DNA of 64,000 nt, taken from assembly GCA_012934845.2 (NCBI GenBank), contig WNNJ02002778.1, forward strand, positions 1 through 64,000, written 5' to 3'. The DNA is from Pomphorhynchus laevis (lineage: Eukaryota > Acanthocephala > Palaeacanthocephala > Echinorhynchida > Pomphorhynchidae). The notes beneath the pieces were generated by a model that worked only from the letters and a program-made list of their open reading frames with translations, was not told where the DNA came from and did not search any database. The position numbers were made by a program, and so were the translations under genes. This document shows, piece by piece, positions 50,388 to 60,899 of this stretch. Position 1 is the stretch's first letter, and each line of letters begins with the position of its first letter.

Positions 50388-50925
50388 ATTTACTCAAATG
50401 ATACCATTCCGTGTGAATTTCTTGTAATACAAATAATCCCTACGCGAAAGAATGACGAATGCCGTTTCGTCATCACAATGATTCATCAGTGGCAGATCCC
50501 TCCCACCACTGGATGCAGAGGAGGACTAGCAGACGGCAATCAACAAATGAATCATGTGAATGATGTACTAGAAAATTTGTAGTAACATCATCAGAGTGCT
50601 AAAACAGCTCAATAGCTTCACCAAATAGAATCATTAGCTAAAAAGCACTGGCAAATGCCAGCGCAAGGTATCTATATATCACCTTACTTATATATGAATT
50701 TACTCAAATTATACCATTCCGCGTGAATTTATTGTAATACATATAAGCCCGACGCAAAAGAATGACGATGCTGTTTCGTTATCACAATGAATCATTGGTG
50801 CCAGATCCCTCCAACTACTGGATGCAGAGGAGGACAAGCAAACGGCAATCAACGAATGAATCATGTGAATGATGTACTAGAAAATTTGTAGTAACATCAT
50901 CATAGAATTAGCACTACAGCTTCAC
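50388..50925. repeat. Tandem duplication with a 306-bp period
   Basis: About 220 bp starting atttactcaaatgatacca and including gatccctcccaccactgg, ggatgcagaggagga, ggcaatcaac and gaatcatgtgaatgatgta recurs 306 bp farther on with scattered substitutions. No coding frame. It could be a SINE-like or satellite unit. Confidence 0.75.
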
Positions 50926-51849
50926 CAAATAAGACCAGTATTATATTCCCTTTCTTACATATTGTGATGCCTCTGTATGAGCCTGCGCGCCATTTTGGTG
51001 GTCTATAGTAATAATACAATTATTATTATTATTTTTAATATTTGTTACTTATGGGCCGTATTGCTTATCGATCTCGCTTTTTGTGATCCAGCTAGCTGCA
51101 CAATACCAGCAGCCCGATAAAGGTCAGGTATCATGATATCAATGTTTGAATAACGTTTATGTTTCGGTTAATATCGTTTGAGTTGTGTATGAATATTTTG
51201 ACTTAATAATAATTCCTTTATTTAAGAACAAGCAACTGTATTAGCTTGTAAAATGTACACGCATGAAAAAATAATATTACAAGAGATTTAAAAATCGAAA
51301 ATAGAAAAAATGAATAACGTTAAAATAGTGAGTTCAAAAAAACGAAAAGCACAGGGGAAAAACTTTTTTCGCCCTTCACTAAGATTACGAAAAGCATTGT
51401 GCGTTTCAAGATTTGTGAAACTCTTGCAAATTTGCCATATATGATTTCGTTACTTAGAAAGTAAATTTAGATGATATTATATCTTTGATAATTTAATTTG
51501 ATTGTCTTGCATTGAAGTGAGTCGGCTAAATACACTTATATTAATTATCTTTATTGTAAGCCTTATCTATTAATTATTATTCTTTCAATTTTTTTATGGC
51601 TTAGCCATAAGGCTATTTTGCCTGATCACAGTTTAAAAAAATAAAATGAAACTAAAAAATAAGAATTGAAGAAAAAGAAATCAACAAGCAAAAAAAGAAC
51701 AAATCACTCCAAATATGTCCATGAATTGTTTCTCGTCTTGTTGATGATCCATGTCTTTATTAATTTTTTGAACAAATGCAGACTCCGGGCGGAAACAATT
51801 TTCTCAGACAGATAATTCCACATATTAAGTACTCTGTGTGGCATTCTCC
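50926..51849. other. AT-rich intergenic stretch
   Basis: No gene recognised. Contains a short palindrome ttatggcttagccataa near 51595. Confidence 0.55.
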
Positions 51850-52110
51850 AGGTATTATTTAACCCAGACGAAAAACTTTCTTAGCAACAAGGCTCTGAAC
51901 AACAGAGAGGTTTTCACTGTCAATTATTTTGGACGGAATTGTACGGAGAATCTTAACGTCATCATCTAGCCTAACCTGATCATCACCGCTACCTGATTCT
52001 TTAACTCCAGATACAATTATAATACAAGAAAATTTATAAGTGTTCCAGCTAATTTCATTTGAGATACAATATATACATTTAAAACTGTCACGAAAAAGCA
52101 ACAGAACTCA
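51850..52110 (-). mobile_element. CR1-like LINE ORF1 fragment
   Basis: The minus-strand frame 52101-51859 contains CIIIVSGVKESGSGDDQVRL followed by DDDVKILRTI and AKKVFRLG, aligning with CVIIANVKES, RLDDDLGHLQSIL and IKAAFRLG in the element at 53923-54576. Only the middle of ORF1 is present. Confidence 0.7.
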
Positions 52111-52243
52111 ACAAGTGATTGACCTACTTATCGTGTTCATGGAGAAACAAGGTGGAATAAGCTTATACAAAAATTCTGCTACCATTCAGTAAAACTACAG
52201 AACAAAAAATTTTAAGACCTTAAACACACAATCTAAAATAAAT

Positions 52244-52428
52244 ACAATCTAAAGTAAATACATGATTACAACGTTTACAAAGATTACAACTATATTACTA
52301 CGATTACTACGATTACAACGTTCACAACGATTACATCGATTACAACGATTACATCGATTACAACGATTACTTAAAAAGTCTTGGTTATTAAAATTCTTAC
52401 AATAAAAACATACAATAATTGTTCAATA
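52244..52428. repeat. Duplicated block with acgattaca microsatellite, left copy
   Basis: Starts acaatctaaagtaaatac, runs through a 9-12 bp microsatellite of the acgattaca type and ends aaagtcttggttattaaaat, ttcttacaataaaaacatac. Repeats at 53013-53209. Confidence 0.75.
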
Positions 52429-52679
52429 ATTGTTGATGAACAATTATTGATTGTTCAATAATTGTTGTTTAATGTTTGTGTGCTGCAAGAATCTTACTAA
52501 AGACAGCTACCTATTATTTCAAAATATAAAGAATGAAAATGAATGAAAACGTTTAATCTTAAAAGGAAATGGCTGATTTTAGAGACCATTCTTACACTTG
52601 CGTATTGAAAATAGGAACGTAGTATCATAGCAGCATATATCACAAGATTTTGATAACGAAAAATAAAAATCTAAATGCG

Positions 52680-52960
52680 AGGTTGAATAGATCCTTGATG
52701 AACAACATAAATTGAATAGAACTGACGTACATCGGAGATATCTTGGTAGTACCAATGTTTGGTATACATCATTATTTCCACACTGTCGACAATTTCACCA
52801 ATTCAATGAAACTCGAGGATATGATAATAAAATGGTGTAAATGCAGTCAAATATAGCGAAAACATAAAGAAAATAACCACGTAGTGTTGATTATTGTTTT
52901 GTTGGTCGAGTTGATACGTATCGCGAACTGCTGAATGAATCAAGCGTCCATTAACGGGCA
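52680..52960 (-). mobile_element. LINE family A RT fragment, copy A5
   Basis: The minus strand reads NGRLIHSAVRDTYQLDQQNN and then VIFFMFSLYLTAF, matching KGRSVHSAVGEVEQF and VAVFLEFSTAFDRI of copy A1. Plus-strand gaactgacgtacatcgg matches gaactgacgcgcatcag. Strongly diverged. Confidence 0.65.
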
Positions 52961-53012
52961 ACATTTCCGAAAGGCAGACACAACTTAAAAAAGTTTGATA
53001 ATTAATAAACAT

Positions 53013-53209
53013 ACAATCTAAAGTAAATACAAGATTAATATACACAATGGACTTTCTTGGCTGTTAAATTAACTACTTACAATTACAACTATATTACTAC
53101 GATTACAACGTTTACAACGATTACATCGATAACAACGATTACTTCAACGGAGTTAAAAAGTCTTGGTTATTAAAATTCTTACAATAAAAACATACAATAA
53201 TTGTTCAAT
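53013..53209. repeat. Duplicated block with acgattaca microsatellite, right copy
   Basis: Partner of 52244-52428. The microsatellite length and an added caacggagtt differ. The two blocks bracket the LINE fragment at 52680-52960. Confidence 0.75.
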
Positions 53210-53334
53210 TATCTTTGAACAATTAAAGACGAATCGAGAATCCTGACAATGTGTGCTAAGAAGAAAAATGTATCAATGGTAGGAAAGCAAACTCAAGGGA
53301 TACCGACAACAACTGGAAATTTGAGAGTGTACAA

Positions 53335-53769
53335 GTGGAATGTTCAACTAGCGGTTGTCAAATTTGGACATCGGTAACACAAATTTGTGATTTGGGTGAT
53401 GATACTGACGACGGGCCACCATTCTATTGCGAATTTTGTGCGGCGAAGCAAATCAATGTGTTGGTGGAACGTTTAAAGCAATTGGAAAAGATATTGCAGT
53501 GTGGCGGATTTTCTCAAGTTCCAAATGGATCTATCACGGTAAACGCAGCTTCTACCGAATGCGTATCAGCTGAATGCAACCTACACAAACGTGCTACCTT
53601 GGCTAACATCCCCAAATCACAGTCTGGTAGTAATAACAACCGGGTAGATAACGACGAACCGAACGTATCTGCTGTCCGCTCAGAAATGGCTCACAACTCG
53701 CAACTGCAAATATCGCGACGACGATCTTTAGTAATAACTTTGTTATTAATCAATAATATTGTTCAATAA
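53335..53769 (+). pseudogene. CR1-like ORF1, PHD-like finger and coiled coil
   Basis: VECSTSGCQIWTSVTQICDL is followed by PPFYCEFCAAKQ: two CxnC pairs around a Trp, as in the esterase/PHD-type ORF1 of CR1 elements. A heptad-like segment VLVERLKQLEKIL follows. An upstream frame from ATG 53251 (MCAKKKNV) is probably the real start and joins after a frameshift near 53330. The frame runs into a 47-bp tandem duplication (53732 and 53798) that closes it. Confidence 0.65.
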
Positions 53770-53922
53770 CATATTGTACTTTGTTATTAATCAATATTAA
53801 TAACTTTGTTATTAATCAATAATATTGTTCAATAACATATTGTAACAATAACTTTGTTCATTCGTTAATAACTAGTAATCTTTACCGCACAACCTCAACA
53901 TGAATCCATAAAATCCTCAATA

Positions 53923-54576
53923 ATGACGCCAGGTAACATTCAACATAAAGTAGGCATGACTAGGTCTGTACTTCTTAGAGGTGTTTCAGAAGCAAATGTG
54001 ATTAACTCTCAAGACACGTCTTCACTTAATAGCATGACATCTGCATATGGCCCTCGTCAGGTACCTCAAAGAAGGGAAGACTCTCATAACCGTGAACATT
54101 GTGTAATTATTGCAAACGTAAAGGAATCTGTCGCTATAAATAGCCAGGCACGATTAGATGACGACTTGGGTCATTTACAGTCCATTCTTTCGGTAGTATT
54201 GCATGAATGTCAAGACGAAGTTGTTAAGAGCATGAAGATAAAGGCCGCTTTTCGTCTCGGTAAGATAAGTAATGAGTTGAGACCCAGACTGCTCAAAGTG
54301 GTGTTCAACTCTGCTGAAATTATTCACATAATCTTTAACGGCGCACATCGTTTGAAAGGGTCGAGTATACGTCTGCTACGCGATCTGAGCATAGATGATC
54401 GATTACGTTTGAAAGAGGTTAAATCAGAGTTAGCGTGCCGATTAGAGTTGGGTGAAAAAAAATCGACAATACAAAATTTTCGAGTTGTGCGGAGGCGTCT
54501 ACATATTCATTGGAAGGGACTGTCAGATGTGCTCAATCCTGCAAACCTTCTTACCACTTTGGCGCCCTCCGCCTAA
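53923..54576 (+). pseudogene. CR1-like ORF1, C-terminal RNA-binding half
   Basis: 217 residues. CVIIANVKES, RLDDDLGHLQSIL, AAFRLGK, RPRLLKVVFNSAE and FRVVRRRLHIHW follow the layout of CR1/Jockey ORF1 RRM-like domains. Homologous to PRLLRVVFETNEH and FRVVRKMPFVRW at 62340-62570. Overlaps the next frame by some 65 bp. Confidence 0.7.
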
Positions 54577-54639
54577 TACGTGAAATATTCACTGTTTCAC
54601 CTTGCCTCAATGTCGATCGGTGTATTCGTGAATTTCGAA

Positions 54640-55544
54640 AAGCTCTTAGAGATTCTTTCTTCAAGTTGAGCACAAATAATGGTGGTTTAAAAATCATTTA
54701 CTCGAATATTCGTAGTCTACTTAATAAGTTAGATGAAATAAAATGTCTCTTTCAAGATATCGTACCAGATGTAGGTATTTTCACAGAATCTTGGCTTAGC
54801 TCGTCAATAGCAGACGTAGATATATTCATTGAGGGATACATCATAAGTAGAAGTGATAGAACATGCAAGATTGGAGCAGGTGCTATCGCGTATATCTCTA
54901 ATAGGCTTCAATTCCGAGTAATTGAAACTCTTAGTGATGCTATTAACTATAATGAAGCATTGTGTATTAAGCTATATTGTCAACACCCAATAACGGTATT
55001 GACTGTGTATCGTTCTCCAAGATCAAACACAGATAGCATAGCTGCTTTAATGGAGAGAAGTAGTTATTGTGATAGATTTGCTGTACTTGGTGATTTCAAC
55101 ATGCCATCTGTCAATTGGGTTAATTACACTTCCAATGACTCGGATGTCGAGAGTTTGAAGCTATTTTGCTTAATAAACAGCTTGGCTCTTAAGCATCATG
55201 CCAGTCAGAGTACAAGATTTTCACTGGATTCACATTCACTTTTGGATTTATGCCTTACTGTGCCATATGATATTCTCGATAGATTAAGCTATCTGGACCC
55301 AATAGGTCATTCAGATCATGTGGTCATTTCGATTGGTCTGAGTGATGTCTACTCATATGGCGTAAATCCGACGTCGTCTGTAAACCCATTCAGAACCGAC
55401 TTTGCTCTAGTAAATAAATATCTCGTTGGGGTAAAGTGGTTGGATGCTTTTGATGTTGGCGTCGAATATTCATGGCAGTTTTTAGGGATACTCTGTACCA
55501 CCTCCTTAATCGTTTATCACCTCTTCAGAGTAAACACTGTTTGA
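54640..55544 (+). pseudogene. CR1-like ORF2, APE endonuclease
   Basis: Endonuclease blocks in order: LKIIYSNIRSLLNKLDEI, FTESWL (Glu), VLTVYRSPRSN, VLGDFNMPSVNW (Asp, Asn) and GHSDHVVISI (catalytic His). A complete set of catalytic motifs. The frame shifts near 55470-55544 into the linker frame that begins at 55472. Confidence 0.85.
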
Positions 55545-57270
55545 CATCGATCTCACCGCCTTGGTTTAATAGCGACATAAAGCATGCTTTAAAGATGAAA
55601 CGTGAGGCCTTTAATGACTATCGTAAAGACAGAGCTAATTTCAGCACTTATAAGAAATGGCGAAACCTCATTACGTCCATGAAGCGAACTGGTAGGCGAT
55701 CTTTCGAAAAACAGCTAAGTATAAATTGTCACCGTGATCCCCGCTCTTTCTTTAGGTATGTGATTGCTAAGCATACGCGCTGTAAACCTATAAATTGTAT
55801 ACAGCGTGACGATGGGAAATGCATAACTGATTCTTTGCAGATATCAAATATGTTTGGAAATTATTTCCATTCTTTGAATCTTGACCATAAGAATGTGACA
55901 ATGGGTGATCCGTGTACATTTGAATCGCCCGGAGATGATATCATAGACCTCTTCCGATGTGATGATGTTCTCCAAGAGCTTCGGAAACTTAAATGCAAAG
56001 CAGGTGCTGGTCCAGATGGCTTACCGCCCGTATATTTGCGCAACATCGCTGACATAATATGTCATCCGCTTTACAATATTTTCTCTGCATATATTGCTTT
56101 TGGCGTTGTTCCTTCTGATTGGCAGAATTCCATCATCTGTCCTATTTATAAGGGGATAGTTCGTCCATTGACAATTATAGGTCTTCTAGTCTCACTTGCG
56201 TGTGTTGTCGTGTGCTAGAGAGATTGATTAAGCGATGAATAATAGAATTTCTAGATAGATTTCAAATTTTGAACCCAGCACAGCATGGCTTCCGAAAAGG
56301 TTATTCCACGACTACTAATCTTGTACATGCACGTGAAAATTGGTATCACTATTATGATCAAGATATACCAGTTAATGTCATTTTCTTTGATTTCTCAAAT
56401 GCGTTCGACTTAGTTAATCACACGCGTCTTCTTGAGAAGTTGGAGCACATTCATCTTGATAAGAGGATCATAAACTGGATTCGTGTATTCCTTTCCAACC
56501 GACAAAGTGTCGTACGAGTAAGTGAGTCACTGTCGAGTCCATTTCCAGTGTTGTTAGGTGTTCCACAGGGAAGTGTATTGGGTCCCATCTTATTCAGTCT
56601 TTATATCAACGATTTGATACCAAATATCAGTTCATTCAGTTTATTATATGCAGATGATCTTTAAGTTTGGCGACCTGGAGTTTGGGTTTGTACTGACTTA
56701 TCCACTCGAAAGCATTCAGACTACGTGTGTTTCATCACAAAACGCTTAATAGGACATACTCGTCGAGCTCTGATAGGCATAGATCCGTTATGTTACCATA
56801 CCTTAGCAAATGCGTTTTTCTTGAGCCATATCTTATACGCATTGCCAGCTTGTTATCCCGAAACTACTTATGAGCGTCGTGCATTGGAGAAAGTGTTCAG
56901 ATCAACAACTAAATTAGTCTCAGGGCTGCATATTTTTGGCTACGGAAATCGCCTCCAGATATTAAATATGCCTTGTCTGCGATATATCCGTGACAAGCGA
57001 GATCTCTTTCTTGTTTGGAAAATTCTGTATACTAAAGATCATCCACTGTCACATCTACTGCAACTGAGAGGTCAACCTTCTCTTCGCGGACACCCCCTGA
57101 TGCTGAAAACACAAAGGTACATGCATGCAGTTTCCTGCTTTGCCAAACGAGTCGTACGATCTTGGAATTCGCTTCAGAGTGTGATCGTTTTGTCGTCTAC
57201 TGCTTCAAGTTTTTGTCCCCTACTGAATGATGACCCTTCCTTCTCAAGACAACAGTGGGATTTTCAGTAG
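55545..57270 (+). pseudogene. CR1-like ORF2, reverse transcriptase and C-terminal domain
   Basis: The linker frame 55472-56218 includes LKCKAGAGPDGLPPVYL (RT motif 1) and VVPSDWQNSIICPIYKG. A frameshift near 56155 breaks the NYR-SSL block. 56269-56664 has PAQHGFRKGYSTTTNL, FFDFSNAFDLVNH, GVPQGSVLGPILFSLYIND and LLYADDL followed at once by a stop. 56725-57270 is the C-terminal domain (HILYALPACYPETTYERR, WKILYTKDHPL, RSWNSL). The segment between YADD and the C-terminal domain is deleted. Confidence 0.82.
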
Positions 57271-57384
57271 TTCATCTGATGAGGGAGGGACAAATCAACT
57301 CTTATTCTTTTTATTCTTTTTATTTCTTGTGAAGCAACTTGTAAAGAGCCTCGGCTCAATTTGTTGTCAATTAATAATAAAATG

Positions 57385-58740
57385 ATATTATATCTCATAT
57401 CTTAGATAGATTGTTTTCTGCTTAATGTGTTGCCTGAGGAAGACATTGCTTGAGAGCTGTCGATACTTCCCAATGTGGAATCATTAGTGGTACATTTATT
57501 GACACAGAGGTCAATTGGCTATTGACGTTAGAATTGGGTTGATGTGCTGATATGAGATGAGCTTCCTTTATGATCTCCTTCACGCTCTCATTATGTGGAA
57601 CCAAACTGTGACTATTCGAAGGAGAGTTCTGAGTAACATTATTGTCCAAGTGAGTATTGACAGTGTGCGTTCGTTCACTTTCTATATGACGAACAGTATA
57701 AGATTTTGAGTATCCTCTCTTCCAGATACGAACATGAGTGATTACTGTAACTGACGCTGTAGCATTGCCTACTACCTGTGGACATGGATGTGCATCTGAA
57801 CCAATAGCTGCGTTCGAATCATTGGCGAGCTCGACTGATTTTGTTATTGTTTGTTATTGTTTAAGGCTTTGAGAAACAGATGTTTTCACTGTCAATTATT
57901 TTGGAATGAATTGTACTGAGAATCTTCCGTCATCTAGCCTAGCCTGAGCATCACAACTACCCGATTATTTAAATACAAACATATGATATTATATCTCCTA
58001 TCTAAGATGGATTGTGTTCTACTTAATGTGTTGCCTAAGGAAGAACTAGCTTGTGAGTTGTCGACACTTCCCAATGTTGGATCATTAATGGTACAATCTA
58101 TTGACATAGAGGTCAATTGGCTATTGATATTAGAAATGGGTTGGTGTGCTGATATGAGATGAGCTTCCTTTATGAGCTCCTTTACGATCTCATTATGTGG
58201 AGCTCTGTGTAACATTATTGTTCGAGTGAGTGTTGGCATGATGAGATGTTTATTTTCTATATGACCACAGTATAAGATTTTGAGTGCCCTCTATTTCAGA
58301 TACATACATGCGTGATTCCTGTAACTGACGCTGTAGCATTGCCTACTACCTGTGAACATGGATGTGCATATGAACGAATATCTGCATTTGAATCATTTGC
58401 GATCTAGACTGACTTTATCATAGTCTCTACCTCCTCATTATTAACATTTTGGACACTGTTGTCATGACAAGATGATGATTTCGTATTGTATTTACAAGTA
58501 CTTGTAGTTCATCTACCTCCTTGCATAGGATGTCAATGACGCCTGTACCACATATTTCACATAAAAACGTCGATTTAAGGCGCTTGGGACACCAACCGTC
58601 ACTGATAATATCAACCAGTTCAAGCAACCATCATTGTCGGAGCCAACTTGTACCTCTTCGTACTTCGAGTCATTTTTCTTGCAATGTCTCGACTTTTTAC
58701 CCATTTTCATATTTGACTGTATATAATTGTCATCGATGGT
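57385..58740 (-). mobile_element. CR1-like LINE ORF1 remains with internal direct duplication
   Basis: The minus strand starts with a PHD-like segment at 58710-58427 (SRHCKKNDSKYEEV, LELVDIISDGWCPKRLKSTF, LCEICGTGVIDILC). Two similar ORF1 stretches follow at 58239-57985 and 57649-57385. Both read HNE, KE-IKEAHLISAHQP, NSQLTS. They lie about 605 bp apart. Between them, 57860-57960 resembles 51890-52010. Confidence 0.65.
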
Positions 58741-58889
58741 TGTCGGCGGCGGTTGTCTTACCGTTTGATTGTGATCACCTCTATCTGTATGTTATTTATA
58801 TTGTATGTGTTTTATATCTCAAACTTTTTCAAGTCTTTTTTATCTGTCCTTTCTTGTTTAGTGACAGGAAAAGAAGCCTGAATTGCATA

Positions 58890-60560
58890 CTCTAAATGCG
58901 GGCGAACCAACGTATTAACAAATTTCTAAAGACATGATTGGTAATCTTAAGGAACGAGTTTTTTACAATATATAGTGCATGAGTAGCGCTTTTAATTGCT
59001 CTTTCACTATGACGCTTTGTTTTTAATGATACCGGCACGATAATTTCTAAATCCCTGTGATTGATACTTCGGTGAGATGAACGTGACCGATATGATATGT
59101 AAAATTACTGAATTTTTTACCCATCCTTATAAATACACACTTATCAACATTAAGATGTAATCCAATAGAGCGGTACCATTCATGCAATTGATCCAAGTCT
59201 GCCTGTAAAGATTTACAGTCATCGACATCTCGTATAGCAGTCCAAATTTTAAAATCTTCAGCAAATGCCAAGTGAGTAATCTCGATACGTAAAGTGTCGA
59301 GAGCACTCACAAGTGCTCTCGACACTTGTGATTACAGTGTTCATTAAGGAACGTAATGAATAATAGGGGACCTAGTGCCGAATCCTGAGCGATACTTATC
59401 ACCGTACTTCTTTCTGCAGATAAAGACTCACTAACTCTTACCTTAAACGTACGCAATGAAAGAAAATTTTAATCCAAAGGCAGATCACACGAGGGACTCC
59501 GTAGTGTCTTAAGAGTGACACAAGACATTTATGTAGAACACGATCAAAGGGTTTCGAAAAATCTGAAATACGACGTCGAGGCAAAGCCCTGAGCTTAGTG
59601 CTTCTATCCAACTCTATCGCAATAATCAAGTTAGATAGACATAAACGGCCTTGTCTGAATCCGTGTTGAGAATCTGTAAGAATGCTGTTAAAGTTTAGAT
59701 GTTCATTAGCTTTTTGACAATAATTCGTTCTAGTAATTTAGAGAGAACACTGGTCAAACTGATAGGGCGAAAATCTAAACGAGAAGTCGCTGGCTGTTTT
59801 TAAGATTGACACAACAATAGAAGACTTCCATGTTGCAGGAATCCATGGATTGGTCAGGCTATATGAAAAATATACGAGCTAAGACAGTACTTACGATAGA
59901 TCCAACCGCATTAATTAGGTAAGATGAAATATCATCTGGGCCAAGAGAGCCAAATCGGTCAAGCCTAGTGATTAGGTGCAATATTTCAGATGCACTGATT
60001 GGCTTAACAAGATTCTGAGTAATATTGTGAATGGGATTCCATTTTAAAGAGTAAATATCTGAAACAATAGTCGACGGAGAATGGAAGCTGTCCGCTAGGC
60101 ATTCAGCAATTTCAGACTCAGTAGAATAAACATATTCACCTGAAGTAATGAATGATATATTAGAGGGAAGTATCCATGAACCTTTCACATATGACCAAAA
60201 TGCTTTGGTTGATTCTCGATGCAATTTGCAATACCATAATTAAATGCTATTCGCTTATGTATTTTCAATCTATTGCAGAGGTTGCGCACGTATCGATACC
60301 TAAGTTTCCATGATAGGTTCGAGTAATAGCTCACAGGGCATTGCGCAGTTTTAACACTGAATGAAGTTCATGATCAAACCACTGAGAGCAAGTGGAATTA
60401 ATGAAAGTTGTCCGTTTCTAGCGAAATTATTTGACAAATATAAGAAAAAGTTATAAAGAATGACGAGCAAATTTGAAACAGTAGTAGACCTATAACGATT
60501 AGAAAAATTCTGTAGAAAGTAGCTAAGAGATGTTGGGTATCCACCCGAGTCCAATATTGT
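58890..60560 (-). mobile_element. CR1/Jockey-like LINE RT remains
   Basis: On the minus strand: linker (60224-59859: STKAFWSYVKGSW, GPDDISSYLI), RT motif A (59629-59438: DFSKPFDRVLHKCLVSLL, HYGVPRVI), then FAEDFKIWTAI, LQADLDQLHEWYRSIGLHL and NVDKC at 59325-59047. YADD is replaced by FAED. Decayed by frameshifts. A perfect 16-bp hairpin sits at 59292-59327. Confidence 0.72.
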
Positions 60561-60755
60561 TTCGGACAGTCCAATTTTGGCTAGTGGAATTAATGAAAGT
60601 TCTCCGTTTCGAAGCGAACTTGTCTGACAAATAAAAAAACGATGTAAAGAATGGTCAGCAGATTTGAAACAGTGGTGGACCTATAACTATGAGAAAAAAT
60701 ATTGTAGAAAGCAGCTAAGAGATGTTGGGGATCCACCCGAGTCCATTGAAGGTAC
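60388..60755. repeat. Tandem duplication of about 190 bp
   Basis: ggaattaatgaaagtt, aaagaatg, gcagatttgaaacagt, gacctataac and agctaagagatgttggg recur 192 bp apart (60391 and 60583), both ending atccacccgagtcca. The left copy overlaps the 5' end of the LINE remains. Confidence 0.75.
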
Positions 60756-60899
60756 TGTGAGCGGACGCGATGTTAGATGAGCGTCGAAATTCCATAGTTG
60801 GAACGTAATCAATGAACTCATTGTTTAAATTTTTATTAGGTATACTTTCACTACTAGTATTTGTCTCCATTAATGTCGGAGTTTAGCAGAGAGGTTTAT

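Larger units (their letters stand above)
53250..57300 (+). mobile_element. CR1-like LINE, near full length, copy C1
   Basis: In order: ORF1 with an N-terminal PHD-like zinc finger (from an ATG at 53251), ORF1 RNA-binding half, APE endonuclease, RT and the CR1-type C-terminal domain. Frameshifts or deletions separate several parts. About 100 codons after YADD are missing near 56665. The 3' end lies near 57300-57390. Relatives: 57385-58740, 58890-60560, 62283-64000 and 51850-52110. Confidence 0.85.

Noticed and set aside
52260-52380. CRISPR-like array (regular acgattaca repeats)
   Set aside because: Units of 9-12 bp without unique spacers in a eukaryotic LINE-rich context; a microsatellite.
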